A stretch of 64,000 nucleotides of DNA, from NCBI RefSeq assembly GCF_900155385.1, contig NZ_LT699745.1, forward strand, positions 1,395,561 to 1,459,560, written 5' to 3'. The notes beneath the pieces are model-generated. The model was not told the DNA's origin, ran no database searches, and worked only from the letters and a program-made list of their open reading frames with translations. The stretch comes from Vreelandella massiliensis. GTDB taxonomy: Bacteria; Pseudomonadota; Gammaproteobacteria; Pseudomonadales; Halomonadaceae. A program made the translations under genes and the position numbers. Numbering within the stretch: position 1 is the stretch's first letter; each line of letters opens with the position of its first letter. Positions 8,650 through 19,276 of this stretch are shown here, one piece after another.

Positions 8650-9509
8650 GCTGACTCCTGTGTGTTATCTGGCAGACGGAAAAACGCTTGCGCCGTTTGA
8701 CTCGTGGCACGCCCAAGCGCCGCTTCGCTGACGCCGTACCAATGCGCGATCTCGCGTGCAATCCAGGGCAAAAGCGCCGGTTCATGGCGACGGCCTTTCA
8801 TCTTCGCGGGGAGATTGCGCGGCAGCAAATAGGGGCAATCGGTTTCGATCATCAAACGCTCTAGCGGGATATCGCCCACCAGTGGGCGCAAGTGATGTCC
8901 GCGGCGTTCGTCGCAAATCCAGCCGGTTAAACCAATATGTAAGTCTAGGTCGAGATAGCCGTAAAGCGTCTCTTTGTCGGCGGTGAAACAGTGAACCACG
9001 GCGTCCGTTAGGTCATCACGCCAGTGGTTGAGCATGTCGCGCATGCGGGCCCCCGCGTCACGCTCGTGAAGAAAGAGCGGTAGACCGCTTTCGGCGGCGA
9101 GCGCAAGCTGCGCTTCAAAGGCGCGCTCTTGCTCGGCAGGGGTAGAGAAGTTGCGATTGAAATCGAGCCCGCACTCACCCACCGCGACGACCTTGGGGTG
9201 AGCGTAAAGCGCGGCCATCTCGCGACCCAACGCTAGCGTCCAATGGCTTGCGTCGTGCGGATGAACGCCCGCTGTGGCATAGAAGCCCGCGTGCTGCTCA
9301 GCGAGTGTAGCGGCCTGCTTAGCGTGCTCCAGATCCGTGCCGGTCAAAATCAGCGTGGTGACGTTTGCCGCGTGCGCGCGCTCGACCACGGCGGGTAAAT
9401 CGTGCTGAAAGCTTTCGTGCGTCAGGTTGGCGCCGATATCCACCAAGGGCTCGTGCGCGCGCAACTGAAGGGCGTCGGGTAAAAAGTCATCAAAGGCCGG
9501 TTTTGCCAC
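8646..9509 (-). CDS. tatD: TatD family 3'-5' DNase/metal hydrolase
   Basis: Cytoplasmic metal-dependent nuclease with a TIM-barrel fold. LVDIGANLTHESF, ATAGVHPHDASHW, AVGECGLDFNRNFS, LFLHERDA, VHCFTADKE and MIETDCPYLLPRNLP supply the metal ligands, and the pattern follows true TatD rather than YcfH. 287 residues, slightly longer at the N-terminus than E. coli TatD. GTG start with GAGGAG 7 nt upstream. Confidence 0.93.
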   Translation of the reverse strand: MAKPAFDDFLPDALQLRAHEPLVDIGANLTHESFQHDLPAVVERAHAANVTTLILTGTDLEHAKQAATLAEQHAGFYATAGVHPHDASHWTLALGREMAALYAHPKVVAVGECGLDFNRNFSTPAEQERAFEAQLALAAESGLPLFLHERDAGARMRDMLNHWRDDLTDAVVHCFTADKETLYGYLDLDLHIGLTGWICDERRGHHLRPLVGDIPLERLMIETDCPYLLPRNLPAKMKGRRHEPALLPWIAREIAHWYGVSEAALGRATSQTAQAFFRLPDNTQESA

Positions 9510-9670
9510 ACCAAGCTCCTCACGTTGAACGGTAGCGAAATAGGCGGCTAGTCTAACGCGCTAAACGCCGGGCGACGACAGCCGTGACAGCGAGAGCAAA
9601 CACCTACGCACTCGCATGCGTTACACTGTGCGCCTAAAATTGAGGCGCCTTAACACTGAGGAGACGCTGC

Positions 9671-11599
9671 GTGACCCTGCTACGACTAGAACAGCTGCAA
9701 CTGGCCTATGGCACCCATGTACTGCTCGACCACGCTGATTTAACGGTGGAAAAGGGCGAGCGGCTGGCGCTGGTCGGGCGTAATGGCACGGGCAAGTCGA
9801 CGCTTCTCAAGCTGGTTGCCGGGGAAATTCTGCCCGACGATGGCATGATTTGGCGCGCGCCTGGTTTGAAGATTGGCGTGCTGGCACAGGAGCTTCCCGC
9901 CTCGACCGGGCTGACAATATTCGATGTCGTGGCCCAAGGCTTGCCCGAAGCGGGCGAGCTGCTCTCGGAATACCATCATCTGATTAACGTTGAGGCGCCG
10001 GATATGCAGCGCATGGCGACCTTGCAAACCCGCTTGGAAGCCATCGATGGCTGGTCGTTCCACCAGCGTATCGATATGGTGCTCACGCGCTTGGGGCTGC
10101 CTCCAGAGGCGGAGATGAGTGCGCTTTCGGGCGGCTGGAGACGTCGAGTGGCACTGGCGCGCGCCTTGGTGGCAGAGCCCGATCTGCTGCTGCTCGATGA
10201 GCCGACCAACCACCTGGATCTGGATACCATTGCGTGGCTGGAAGAGCAGCTCTTAGCGTTTAACGGCGCGGTACTCTTCATCACTCACGACCGTGCGTTT
10301 CTGTCCAAGCTGGCCACCCATATCCTGGAGTTGGATCGTGGCAAACTGGGCCGTTATCCGGGTAATTACCCGGAGTATCAGGCACGCAAACAGCACGAGC
10401 TGGAAGTGGAAGCGCGCGAGCACGCCGAATTTGATAAGAAGCTGGCGCAGGAAGAGACGTGGATTCGCCAAGGCATTAAAGCGCGCCGAACCCGCAACGA
10501 AGGGCGGGTGAGAGCGCTTGAAAAGATGCGCGCCGAACGTAGCCAGCGCCGTGAGCGCCAGGGAACAGCCAATCTTAGCGTGGATAGCGGTGAGCGTTCC
10601 GGCAAGCGGGTTGTAGAGCTGAAAAATGTCACCCAACGCTATGGCGACGAGGTCATACTCGAAAACGTTAATCTTGAGGTGCAGCGCGGTGATCGCATTG
10701 GTTTTCTGGGCCGCAACGGCGCGGGTAAGACGACGCTGCTGAAAATCATGCTGGGTGAAATTACGCCCACCGAGGGCAGCGTGCGCCTTGGCACCAACCT
10801 CAAGGTGGCCTACTTTGATCAGCTTCGCGCTGGCTTAGAGTTGGAAAAAACCGTGTATGACAACGTGGCGCAGGGCAGCGACCGCGTGACGGTAGGCGGG
10901 CGGGATCGCCACGTCATGAGCTACCTGCAAGACTTCCTATTTACCCCCGACCGAGTGCGTCAGCCGGTGAAGGCGCTATCAGGCGGCGAGTCCAACCGTT
11001 TACTGTTGGCGAAGCTCTTTACCCAGCCGGCCAATGTGCTGGTCCTGGATGAGCCGACCAACGATCTCGACATGGAGACGCTGGAGCTTCTGGAAGAGCT
11101 GCTGCTCGATTTTGATGGCACGCTGCTATTGGTCTCTCACGACCGAACCTTTATGGATAACGTAGTGACCAGTGTGTTGGCGTTTGAGGGTGAAGGGCGC
11201 GTTCAGGAGTATGTCGGCGGCTACACGGACTGGCTGCGTCAAGGCGGTAAGTTGCCACCTGCCCCTTGGGACGCTGACGCGCAAAAGTCGGCAAGCAAAG
11301 CCGCAGAGCCCGCGCTCGAAACACCCGCGCCGGCAGCCGCAGCCAAAGCCCCGCCCAAAAAAGCCGTTAAGCTCTCTTATAAGCTACAGCGCGAACTTGA
11401 CGCACTGCCGGCTGAGATTGAGCGATTGGAAACGCAGATTGAAGCACACGAGGCCAAAATCGGTGATCCCGGCTTTTACCAGCAAGAGGCCAGTGTCGTG
11501 ACCGCCGAGCTTGAAGCGTTAGGTGAGTGGCAAAAAGCGTTGGACGCGGCCATGGAGCGCTGGATGGAGCTGGAGGCCATGGCGGAAGGCCAAGAATAA
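9671..11599 (+). CDS. uup: ABC-F family ATPase Uup
   Basis: Soluble ATPase with two nucleotide-binding domains and no membrane domain. Walker A GRNGTGKSTLLK (about residue 37) and GRNGAGKTTLLK (about 352) are each followed by an LSGG signature and a DEPTN Walker B. The C-terminal coiled coil (LSYKLQRELDALPAEIERLE) after an Ala/Pro-rich linker identifies Uup rather than EttA or YheS. Uup is linked to ribosome function and precise excision of transposons (family knowledge). GTG start with TGAGGAGA upstream. 642 residues. Confidence 0.95.
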   Translation: MTLLRLEQLQLAYGTHVLLDHADLTVEKGERLALVGRNGTGKSTLLKLVAGEILPDDGMIWRAPGLKIGVLAQELPASTGLTIFDVVAQGLPEAGELLSEYHHLINVEAPDMQRMATLQTRLEAIDGWSFHQRIDMVLTRLGLPPEAEMSALSGGWRRRVALARALVAEPDLLLLDEPTNHLDLDTIAWLEEQLLAFNGAVLFITHDRAFLSKLATHILELDRGKLGRYPGNYPEYQARKQHELEVEAREHAEFDKKLAQEETWIRQGIKARRTRNEGRVRALEKMRAERSQRRERQGTANLSVDSGERSGKRVVELKNVTQRYGDEVILENVNLEVQRGDRIGFLGRNGAGKTTLLKIMLGEITPTEGSVRLGTNLKVAYFDQLRAGLELEKTVYDNVAQGSDRVTVGGRDRHVMSYLQDFLFTPDRVRQPVKALSGGESNRLLLAKLFTQPANVLVLDEPTNDLDMETLELLEELLLDFDGTLLLVSHDRTFMDNVVTSVLAFEGEGRVQEYVGGYTDWLRQGGKLPPAPWDADAQKSASKAAEPALETPAPAAAAKAPPKKAVKLSYKLQRELDALPAEIERLETQIEAHEAKIGDPGFYQQEASVVTAELEALGEWQKALDAAMERWMELEAMAEGQE

Positions 11600-11707
11600 G
11601 GCGCGATATAAACGTAAGAAGAAAGACAAGTGAAGGCGCCCGCGAGTTTTTAAGCGAAGAGGCTATAAACCACGACGGGCGCCCTGATGACTCAGGTTCA
11701 ATACCGT

Positions 11708-12160
11708 TTATTCGTCGGTCTTTTCCCCCTTTTTGCCCACCCGCACGGCGAGCACATCGCACTCTGCGCCGTGCAACACACCGGTTGAGGTGGAACCGAG
11801 CAGTAAGGCGAAGCCATGGCGGCCGTGGGAGCCGACCACGATAAGATCGACGTCATTCTCTTCGGCAAAACGGTGAATTTCCGTGTCGGGCATGCCTACG
11901 ACAACGTGTTGATTCTCTGAGGAGACGTGTGAGCTTGCGATCTCGGCTAAGCGCTTTTTGGCATGCTCGTCGAGTTGATCCTGGATGCTGGTGAGATCCA
12001 TCGGGATATCGCCGCCATAAGCGAAACCGAGCGGTTCCAGCGTGTGCATGATCGAGATTTTGGCGTTTTCGTTACGTGAGGAGATGCCAACGGCGCGTTC
12101 CAGCACTTTGTGAGAATCTTTGGTCAAGTCGACGGCGACAAGAATATGGTGGTAGCTCAT
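11708..12160 (-). CDS. Universal stress protein, UspA family
   Basis: A single Usp domain of 150 residues. HHILVAVDLTKDSHKVLERA is the first strand-helix, and DLIVVGSHGRHGFALLLGSTS carries the G-2x-G-9x-G(S/T) pattern of ATP-binding members. Cytoplasmic and likely induced in stationary phase or stress. RBS GGGAG precedes the ATG. A perfect palindrome at 12207-12225 lies in its leader/promoter region. Transcribed away from the gene at 12351. Confidence 0.92.
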   Translation of the reverse strand: MSYHHILVAVDLTKDSHKVLERAVGISSRNENAKISIMHTLEPLGFAYGGDIPMDLTSIQDQLDEHAKKRLAEIASSHVSSENQHVVVGMPDTEIHRFAEENDVDLIVVGSHGRHGFALLLGSTSTGVLHGAECDVLAVRVGKKGEKTDE

Positions 12161-12206
12161 AAGTCACTCCCTAGGCGTGAGGTCGCTCTACTGCGGATAT
12201 TCAACT

Positions 12207-12225
12207 TCCTCCTACTGTAGGAGGA
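12207..12225. repeat. Perfect 9-1-9 palindrome upstream of the usp gene
   Basis: TCCTCCTAC, one base, then GTAGGAGGA. It lies 47-65 bases upstream of the usp start and 126 bases before the gene at 12351. It could be a regulator site, or a leader hairpin whose arm resembles a Shine-Dalgarno sequence. Confidence 0.5.
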
Positions 12226-12350
12226 GTCCCGTTGTTTAACAACGATCTATATCATAGTTTCGCGCCGTGATTAATCGTCTTCCTGCCGATAGCGGCATGG
12301 AACTTAGAAACGCTTCTTGGGTACAGTTCTCAGCGAAAGGAAACAATAAA

Positions 12351-12902
12351 ATGGAATGGCTACTGATCGTGTTTGTCGTGATGTTGGTGGCAGCGCCTGT
12401 CATGTGGCTTCAGCCCAGCCCCCGGCAGAAACGCCAGATGCAACTGCGAAACCGTGCCCGCGAGCACGGCGTTGAGGTCAAAATCGAACCACCGCCGCTG
12501 CACCACTTTAAAGGGGCAATGCCGGCATATCGTTGGCGCTACCCGGTGGATGAGCCGGGGCCGGATTTTTTGTTGGTCCGTGAAGGCGAAGCGAGCGAGG
12601 CATTAGAGCCTTATCACTCAGGATGGCGCTGGCGCATTGCGCCGCTTAGGCCGCTGCCCGACGAGGTGAATCAACGGCTAAAAGCCCTATTGGAGCGCTT
12701 ACCTCAAGACGCACTGGTGCTGCAATCCAATGAGGCCGCGCTGATTTTGTGGTGGTGGGAATCACAAACCGGCGAGCGCTTTGTGACCTATGTCGACGAG
12801 TTCCAGCGGTTACGCGATGAACTTAGAGGCCGTGCCGACCGAACGCGTACGCAACCGCTGTCGACACCGCACTCGACGGCGGAGGACGATACTTCAGGGT
12901 GA
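12351..12902 (+). CDS. Membrane-anchored hypothetical protein
   Basis: The N-terminus is one hydrophobic helix (WLLIVFVVMLVAAPVMWLQP) followed by a basic cytoplasmic stretch (RQKRQMQLRNRAREHGVEV), the pattern of a single-pass inner-membrane protein of the kind often auto-annotated as YajC-like. No catalytic motif is seen. The ATG at 12351 (183 residues) is chosen because AAAGGAAA precedes it; the frame is open to 12267 without a better site. The last 9 bases overlap the convergent MarR-type gene. Confidence 0.75.
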   Translation: MEWLLIVFVVMLVAAPVMWLQPSPRQKRQMQLRNRAREHGVEVKIEPPPLHHFKGAMPAYRWRYPVDEPGPDFLLVREGEASEALEPYHSGWRWRIAPLRPLPDEVNQRLKALLERLPQDALVLQSNEAALILWWWESQTGERFVTYVDEFQRLRDELRGRADRTRTQPLSTPHSTAEDDTSG

Positions 12903-13349
12903 CGGCGGTGTGTCTTGCTCCTTCGCCTGGATCGCGAGCCCATTCTCCTCGATACGCGCAAGCCAGCGATTAAGCTGGTCGATCTCGTCTTCGCTTAAGC
13001 CCGCGAGCATCTCTTGGCGGGCGTCAGTCGCCACATCGTCGATTTTTTCCAGTAGCGGCATGGCCGCATCGGTCAGGTAGATACGCTTGGTACGACGATC
13101 GTTTTCACAAGCGTGGCGTTCAATTAACCCTTGAGACTCTAATTGACTCAAGGTACGCACCAGCGAAGGCGCTTCAACGCCTATGGCGCGGGCCAGCTCG
13201 CACTGGGGTTGGCCATCGCCCATGCGCCAGAGGTGGTAAAGGGTTACCCAACGTGTTTGCGTAAGGCCAAGAGGCGCTAAACGGCGATCCAAGATGGAGC
13301 GCCAGAGATGGGGAAGCCGCGCGATGCGAAAACCAAGAGTGGTAGCCAT
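12894..13349 (-). CDS. MarR family regulator, SlyA-like
   Basis: Winged-helix transcriptional regulator. LTQTRWVTLYHLWRMGDGQP, ELARAIGVEAPSLVRTLSQL (recognition helix) and ERHACENDRRTKRIYLTD (wing) follow SlyA closely. The ATG at 13349 gives 151 residues, close to SlyA length, but has no visible RBS; the frame stays open to an ATG at 13424. It is divergent from fadB across 217 bases, so it may influence fadBA. That is inferred from position only. Confidence 0.85.
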   Translation of the reverse strand: MATTLGFRIARLPHLWRSILDRRLAPLGLTQTRWVTLYHLWRMGDGQPQCELARAIGVEAPSLVRTLSQLESQGLIERHACENDRRTKRIYLTDAAMPLLEKIDDVATDARQEMLAGLSEDEIDQLNRWLARIEENGLAIQAKEQDTPPSP

Positions 13350-13470
13350 AAGGGAAAACGACCCGAATAAGTGAGTGAGAGAATTGTCAGGAGAGAAAAA
13401 GTTGAATGCAAGTCGCATGTGCATGCTCAGGGCTTGACGCCGCCTAAGATCTCAACCAAGCTAATACAAT

Positions 13471-13484
13471 CAAACGGCCGTATG
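13471..13484. promoter_or_regulatory. Weak candidate PsrA/FadR-type operator before fadB
   Basis: CAAAC, 4 bases, GTATG: one mismatch from the CAAAC-N(2-4)-GTTTG pattern known for PsrA, the fatty-acid-responsive repressor of fadBA in Pseudomonas. It lies 82 bases upstream of the fadB start in the only promoter-sized gap. Match quality is low. Confidence 0.25.
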
Positions 13485-13566
13485 AATATGCGGTGTCAGC
13501 GAAAACGTGCTGTTTCGGGCGCCAAACGAGCGATTCCGGAAAGAGCCCTTCTGTGGAGAGAGGCGG

Positions 13567-15729
13567 ATGATTTATCAAGGCAATGCCATCACGGTGGCGC
13601 GTAGCGATGACGACATCGCGACCCTCACTTTCGACCTGAAAGAGGAGTCGGTCAATAAACTGTCAAGCGCTGTTGTGTCCGAGTTAGGCGAAGCGGTCAA
13701 TGCCTTGCAAGCCGAGAGCGGTTTAAAGGGGCTCATACTCACAAGCGCTAAAGATGCGTTTATCGTTGGCGCTGATATTACCGAATTTCAGGGCATGTTC
13801 GACAAAGGCGACGACTTTTTGTCCAAGATGCTCGAACGCGTTCACGCGACCTTCAATGCCATTGAAGATTTGCCGTTTCCCACGGTGACGGCGATTAACG
13901 GCTTAGCGCTGGGTGGCGGCTGTGAGGTGCTGTTAACCACCGATTTTCGCGTGATGGGTGAAAAAGCCAAGATTGGCCTGCCGGAAACCAAGCTGGGCAT
14001 TATCCCCGGTTGGGGAGGCTGCGTGCGCCTGCCACGCCTTATCGGCGCGGATAACGCCATCGAGTGGATCTCGGGGGGCAGCGAAAACAGCGCTGAGGCG
14101 GCGCTAAAAGTGGGCGCGGTGGATGCGGTGGTACCCAATAGCGAACTTGAGGCCGCTGCGCGCGATATGCTTGAGCGCGCCCATACCGGCGAATTGGACT
14201 ACAAGGCGCGCCGCGATGAAAAGAAAGCGCCGCTGAAGCTTAATGCCATCGAGCAGATGATGGCGTTTGAGACCGCCAAAGGGTACGTGAAAGGCAAAGC
14301 CGGGCCGCATTATCCTGCGCCGGTGGAAGCCATTAAGGTGATTCAAAAGGGCGCCGGCGAATCGCGCGAACGCGCTCAGAAGATCGAAGCGGCGGCGTTT
14401 GCCAAAATGGCGATGACGGACGTCGCCTACAACCTGGTGGGTCTGTTCATGAACGACCAGGTCGTGAAGAAAAAAGCCAGCAAATATGAAAAACAGTCGC
14501 AGCCGGTTAAACAGGCGGCGGTACTCGGTGCCGGCATTATGGGTGGCGGTATCGCCTACCAGAGTGCCTCCAAGGGCACGCCGATCCTGATGAAAGATAT
14601 TAAGAACGAGGCGATCGAGCTGGGTCTGAAAGAAGCCCGCAAGCTTTTTGCCAAGCAGGTTGAGCGCAAGAAGTTAACCACCGAGCAGATGGCGGAGAAA
14701 CTCACCAACATTCGCCCAACGCTCTCCTACGGTGATTTCGGCAACGTTGACTTGGTGGTCGAAGCGGTGGTCGAAAACCCGAAAGTCAAAGACACCGTGT
14801 TGACCGAAGTGGAGGGCTCGGTCAGCGACGACACTATCCTGACCTCCAATACGTCCACGATTTCGATTACCCGGTTGGCGCAAAACTTAAAGCGCCCAGA
14901 AAATTTCTGCGGCATGCACTTCTTTAATCCGGTGCATCGCATGCCGCTGGTGGAGGTCATTCGCGGCGAAAAAACCGGCGATGCCGCAGTGGCGGCGACC
15001 GTGGCCTATGCCCGCGCCATGGGCAAAACGCCGATCGTGGTCAACGACTGCCCCGGCTTTCTGGTGAATCGCGTGCTCTTTCCCTATTTTGGCGGCTTTA
15101 GTGCCTTGATGGAGCACGGGGCGGATTTTCAGCGCGTGGATAAAGTCATGGAAAAATTCGGCTGGCCGATGGGCCCGGCGTATCTGCTGGATGTGGTAGG
15201 AATCGATATCGCCGTCCACGCAGGCGAGGTGATGGCGGAGGGCTTCCCCGAGCGCATGGCTCAAGAGGACAAAACCGCGATTAACGTCATGTTCGACAAT
15301 GACCGGTTAGGGCAGAAAAACGACAAAGGCTTTTACGCCTACGAAGAGGATAAAAAGGGTAAACCCAAAAAGGTCAGCGACGATGCCGCCTACGCGCTGG
15401 TGAAAGACGTGGTGAAAGAGGAAAAGGAGATTTCCGACGACGACATTATCGCCCGCATGATGGTGCCGCTGTGCCTGGAAACCGTGCGCTGCTTAGAAGA
15501 CGGCATTGTCGACTCCGCCGCTGAGGCGGATATGGCGCTGATTTACGGTATTGGGTTTCCCCCGTTCCGCGGTGGCGCGCTGCGCTACATCGACGCGATG
15601 GGCGTGGCCGAGTTCGTTGAGTTGGCACAAGGCCTCGCCAAAGAGCTGGGGCCGCTCTACGCGCCGACCGATAAGCTGCGTCAAATGGCGAAAAGTAACG
15701 AACGTTTTTACCCGGCCAACGCCCAGTAA
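13567..15729 (+). CDS. fadB: Fatty acid oxidation complex subunit alpha (FadB)
   Basis: Multifunctional beta-oxidation enzyme. The N-terminal enoyl-CoA hydratase/isomerase domain (residues about 1-190) contains [13 protein letters not shown] and [15 protein letters not shown]. The central NAD-binding 3-hydroxyacyl-CoA dehydrogenase domain starts at [16 protein letters not shown] (about 320), and [14 protein letters not shown] carries the catalytic region. Start ATG 13567 (MIYQGN) aligns with FadB and has a purine-rich RBS (GGAGAGAGG); the frame extends to 13507 without support. 720 residues. Operon with fadA. Confidence 0.96.
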   Translation: MIYQGNAITVARSDDDIATLTFDLKEESVNKLSSAVVSELGEAVNALQAESGLKGLILTSAKDAFIVGADITEFQGMFDKGDDFLSKMLERVHATFNAIEDLPFPTVTAINGLALGGGCEVLLTTDFRVMGEKAKIGLPETKLGIIPGWGGCVRLPRLIGADNAIEWISGGSENSAEAALKVGAVDAVVPNSELEAAARDMLERAHTGELDYKARRDEKKAPLKLNAIEQMMAFETAKGYVKGKAGPHYPAPVEAIKVIQKGAGESRERAQKIEAAAFAKMAMTDVAYNLVGLFMNDQVVKKKASKYEKQSQPVKQAAVLGAGIMGGGIAYQSASKGTPILMKDIKNEAIELGLKEARKLFAKQVERKKLTTEQMAEKLTNIRPTLSYGDFGNVDLVVEAVVENPKVKDTVLTEVEGSVSDDTILTSNTSTISITRLAQNLKRPENFCGMHFFNPVHRMPLVEVIRGEKTGDAAVAATVAYARAMGKTPIVVNDCPGFLVNRVLFPYFGGFSALMEHGADFQRVDKVMEKFGWPMGPAYLLDVVGIDIAVHAGEVMAEGFPERMAQEDKTAINVMFDNDRLGQKNDKGFYAYEEDKKGKPKKVSDDAAYALVKDVVKEEKEISDDDIIARMMVPLCLETVRCLEDGIVDSAAEADMALIYGIGFPPFRGGALRYIDAMGVAEFVELAQGLAKELGPLYAPTDKLRQMAKSNERFYPANAQ

Positions 15730-16932
<1,203 letters not shown>

Positions 16933-16966
16933 TGGTGATGTGAAATCGTTAGCTAGGTAAATAGTA

Positions 16967-16991
16967 AAACGGCACTCTTCGAGTGCCGTTT
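16967..16991. terminator. Bidirectional intrinsic terminator between fadA and the HDAC-like gene
   Basis: AAACGGCACTC pairs perfectly with GAGTGCCGTTT around a 3-nt loop, with A/T-rich flanks on both sides. The two genes converge here. Confidence 0.88.
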
Positions 16992-16994
16992 AAG

Positions 16995-18083
16995 CTATTG
17001 GGCCTGGAAGGCGTTGAGGTGAAATTTAGCCGCCGCTTCGACTTCAGCAATGCCGCAGGTGTCGGGCTCCGGCACGCTATTGCCCGCCAGCACCGAGAGC
17101 ACGGCTCTTGTGCCCCTAGCCAGCGATTCCAGGTTGTAACCCCCTTCGAGTACAAACACCAGCCGGCCTTCACAATACTGCTCGGCAAGTCGTTGTAAAA
17201 AACCTGTCAAGGCACCAAAGCCCTCATAGGAAACATTGAGGGCTAAATCGTGCCAATGGGGATCAAACCCGGCTGAAACGAGAATGATATCGGGCTTAAA
17301 CCAGTCGGTAGCCGGTGCCAGAATCTCGCGAAATGCCTTGAGGTAGGCTTCATCGCCGGCCCCAGCGGGAAGCGGTACATTAATTGTGGTGCCTTCACCC
17401 AAGCCGGCGCCGACTTCTTCAAGATGGCCGGAGCCTGGGTAGAAGGGCGCGGCGCGATGGATATCAAAAAACATCACATCGGGGTCAGCCCAAAAAATAT
17501 CCTGCGTGCCATTGCCGTGGTGCGCATCCCAGTCGACGATCAGCACTCGCTCCATGCCCAGCGCGCTGCGTGCGTGTGCCGCCGCGACAGCGACATTGTT
17601 GAATAAGCAAAATCCCCGCGCCCGCACCGGTTCAGCGTGATGCCCCGGTGGGCGTATGAGCGCAAAAGAACTCTTGGCGCGTTTTTCGATCACAGATTCC
17701 ACGGCAGCAATGGCCGTGCCCGCGGCGACCTCGGCCGCTTCGACACTACCCGGCGAGACCGCTGTGGTATCCACGTCCAACCAAGCGTTTTTGCCTCGTA
17801 AGCTGAAAATATCGCTTAAGTAAGACGTTGTATGCACCCGGGCTAACTGCTCATGCGTGGCAACTTTTCCGCCTTCGATACAAAGCCCCTCGATGGGATT
17901 TGTCTCAAGTAGCTGCTGAATGGCCACTAGCCGCCCGGGATGTTCGGGGTACTTCCAGGGTAGGGAGAGCCCTGAAAGTAATTGCCGAATTCGCTTGTCG
18001 ATGCGGTCGGGTAAAAAATCGGCATCGATATTAGGTTCGTGAGCGAGAACACGATCATCATAAAACGCGATGACATTGTGCAT
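16995..18083 (-). CDS. Histone deacetylase-like amidohydrolase
   Basis: Zinc-dependent arginase/deacetylase-fold hydrolase. ALIRPPGHHAEPVRARGFCLFNN has the active-site histidine pair. VDWDAHHGNGTQDIFW supplies zinc ligands (Asp and His), SAGFDPHWHD the third, and VLEGGYNLESLARG the C-terminal tyrosine loop. Bacterial members act on acetylated polyamines or other acetyl-amides; the true substrate is unknown. 362 residues. RBS AGGTAA before the ATG. Confidence 0.92.
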   Translation of the reverse strand: MHNVIAFYDDRVLAHEPNIDADFLPDRIDKRIRQLLSGLSLPWKYPEHPGRLVAIQQLLETNPIEGLCIEGGKVATHEQLARVHTTSYLSDIFSLRGKNAWLDVDTTAVSPGSVEAAEVAAGTAIAAVESVIEKRAKSSFALIRPPGHHAEPVRARGFCLFNNVAVAAAHARSALGMERVLIVDWDAHHGNGTQDIFWADPDVMFFDIHRAAPFYPGSGHLEEVGAGLGEGTTINVPLPAGAGDEAYLKAFREILAPATDWFKPDIILVSAGFDPHWHDLALNVSYEGFGALTGFLQRLAEQYCEGRLVFVLEGGYNLESLARGTRAVLSVLAGNSVPEPDTCGIAEVEAAAKFHLNAFQAQ

Positions 18084-18202
18084 AATGGTTACCTGGTATA
18101 CGTAGTTAGATAACGTAATAGCGGCGCGTGGTGAGGTAAGCCGCCATTAGCGCGACAGGCACAAAATGCTTCTTCATAGATAGTAAGGCAGGCTTCTCCG
18201 AG

Positions 18203-18664
18203 TTACACAATGCCATTTTCCAAACTAACCGCTAAATACATGGAGAGTTCTTCCACCTGATTGGCAAAGTCATCCTGCCATTCACCGCGTAGGATCAGTG
18301 GTGGTTGAACCCATCGCCAGCGCAGGCCCGTAACAATGCTTTCGATGGCGCGCTGCGTACCGGTGCCATCGTGTCCTGCGCGAATGTAAAGTCCAAACGG
18401 GAGCCCTTGCTTTTCTTCGATAACCGAGTAGTAACAGCGATCAAAAAGATCTTTTGTCAGACCTGCCATGTAGCCTAGGTTTTCGGTGGTGCCTAGAAGC
18501 ACGGCGTCGCAGGCGAGTATGTCATCCGCTGTGGTGTCCTGCGGGGCTTTAACCACGCAGCGCACGTTATCGATATCCTCATGACATGCTCCACGTAAGG
18601 CGGCGTCGCGCAGGCGCTGGGTATTGGGCGAAGGGGCGTGCGAGATCAGTAACAGGGTTTTCAT
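18203..18664 (-). CDS. Flavodoxin-like FMN-binding protein
   Basis: Flavodoxin fold: the first strand MKTLLLISHAPSPNT leads to the phosphate-binding loop, DAVLLGTTENLGYMAGLTKDLFDRCYY is the FMN loop segment typical of NADPH-dependent FMN reductase relatives, and GLYIRAGHDGTGTQRAIESI forms the next strand-helix. 153 residues. Electron donor and substrate unknown. RBS GGAG before the ATG. Confidence 0.85.
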   Translation of the reverse strand: MKTLLLISHAPSPNTQRLRDAALRGACHEDIDNVRCVVKAPQDTTADDILACDAVLLGTTENLGYMAGLTKDLFDRCYYSVIEEKQGLPFGLYIRAGHDGTGTQRAIESIVTGLRWRWVQPPLILRGEWQDDFANQVEELSMYLAVSLENGIV

Positions 18665-18771
18665 TGAGGTCTCCGCTAACGATCCAGAAGGCTTGCCATG
18701 TTGACACGGCGGCGTGTTTCTATAACGCTAAAATCTCAGATTTAGTGAGACAACGCAGCGAGGAGATTCGT

Positions 18772-19251
18772 ATGGCATTTGCTCTTTCCGACATGCAAGT
18801 TACCAGTAACGCCTTTGGTCACCATCGCGATATTCCCACTCAGTATACCGGCGAGGGTGAGGACATTTCCCCGGCGCTCGCGTGGCAAGGGGCACCCGAA
18901 GGCACCCAGGGGTTTGCCGTGATTTGTCACGATCCCGACGCTCCGCTGGTGCAGGAGGGGAGTTATGGTTTTGTGCACTGGGTGCTCTACAACTTGCCGG
19001 GGACATTGACCGAGCTGAAGGAGAATACCCAAGAGGGCGCCGCCGGGAAGAACGATTTCGGCAACGTGGGCTACGGTGGCCCCATGCCGCCGGAAGGTCA
19101 CGGCAAGCACCACTACTACTTCTGGGTGCTGGCGCTTGACCGTCAAACTTCACTGCCAGAAGGGCTCACGCTACCCGAGCTATTAAAAGAGCTCGAACCC
19201 AATCTCCTCGGCATGAACCGTTTGATTGGCACCTATAAGCGCCAAGGTTAA
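18772..19251 (+). CDS. YbhB/YbcL family PEBP (Raf kinase inhibitor-like) protein
   Basis: Phosphatidylethanolamine-binding-protein fold. GEGEDISPALAWQGAPEGTQ, AVICHDPDAPL (the DPDxP motif), FVHWVLYNLP and GKHHYYFWVLALD (GxHRYxF-like) line the anion-binding pocket. Cytoplasmic, no signal peptide, 159 residues. The ATG at 18772 is preceded by GAGGAG; the open frame extends to 18586 but antisense to the neighbouring gene. Role in bacteria unclear. Confidence 0.93.
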   Translation: MAFALSDMQVTSNAFGHHRDIPTQYTGEGEDISPALAWQGAPEGTQGFAVICHDPDAPLVQEGSYGFVHWVLYNLPGTLTELKENTQEGAAGKNDFGNVGYGGPMPPEGHGKHHYYFWVLALDRQTSLPEGLTLPELLKELEPNLLGMNRLIGTYKRQG

Positions 19252-19276
19252 AGCCCGATCAGAAAAGGAAGCAGTG

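Noticed and set aside
11635..11683. GGCGCCCG/CGGGCGCC inverted repeat between uup and the usp gene
   Set aside because: The loop is 33 bases and no T run follows, so I do not call it a terminator; it may still mark the convergent gene ends.
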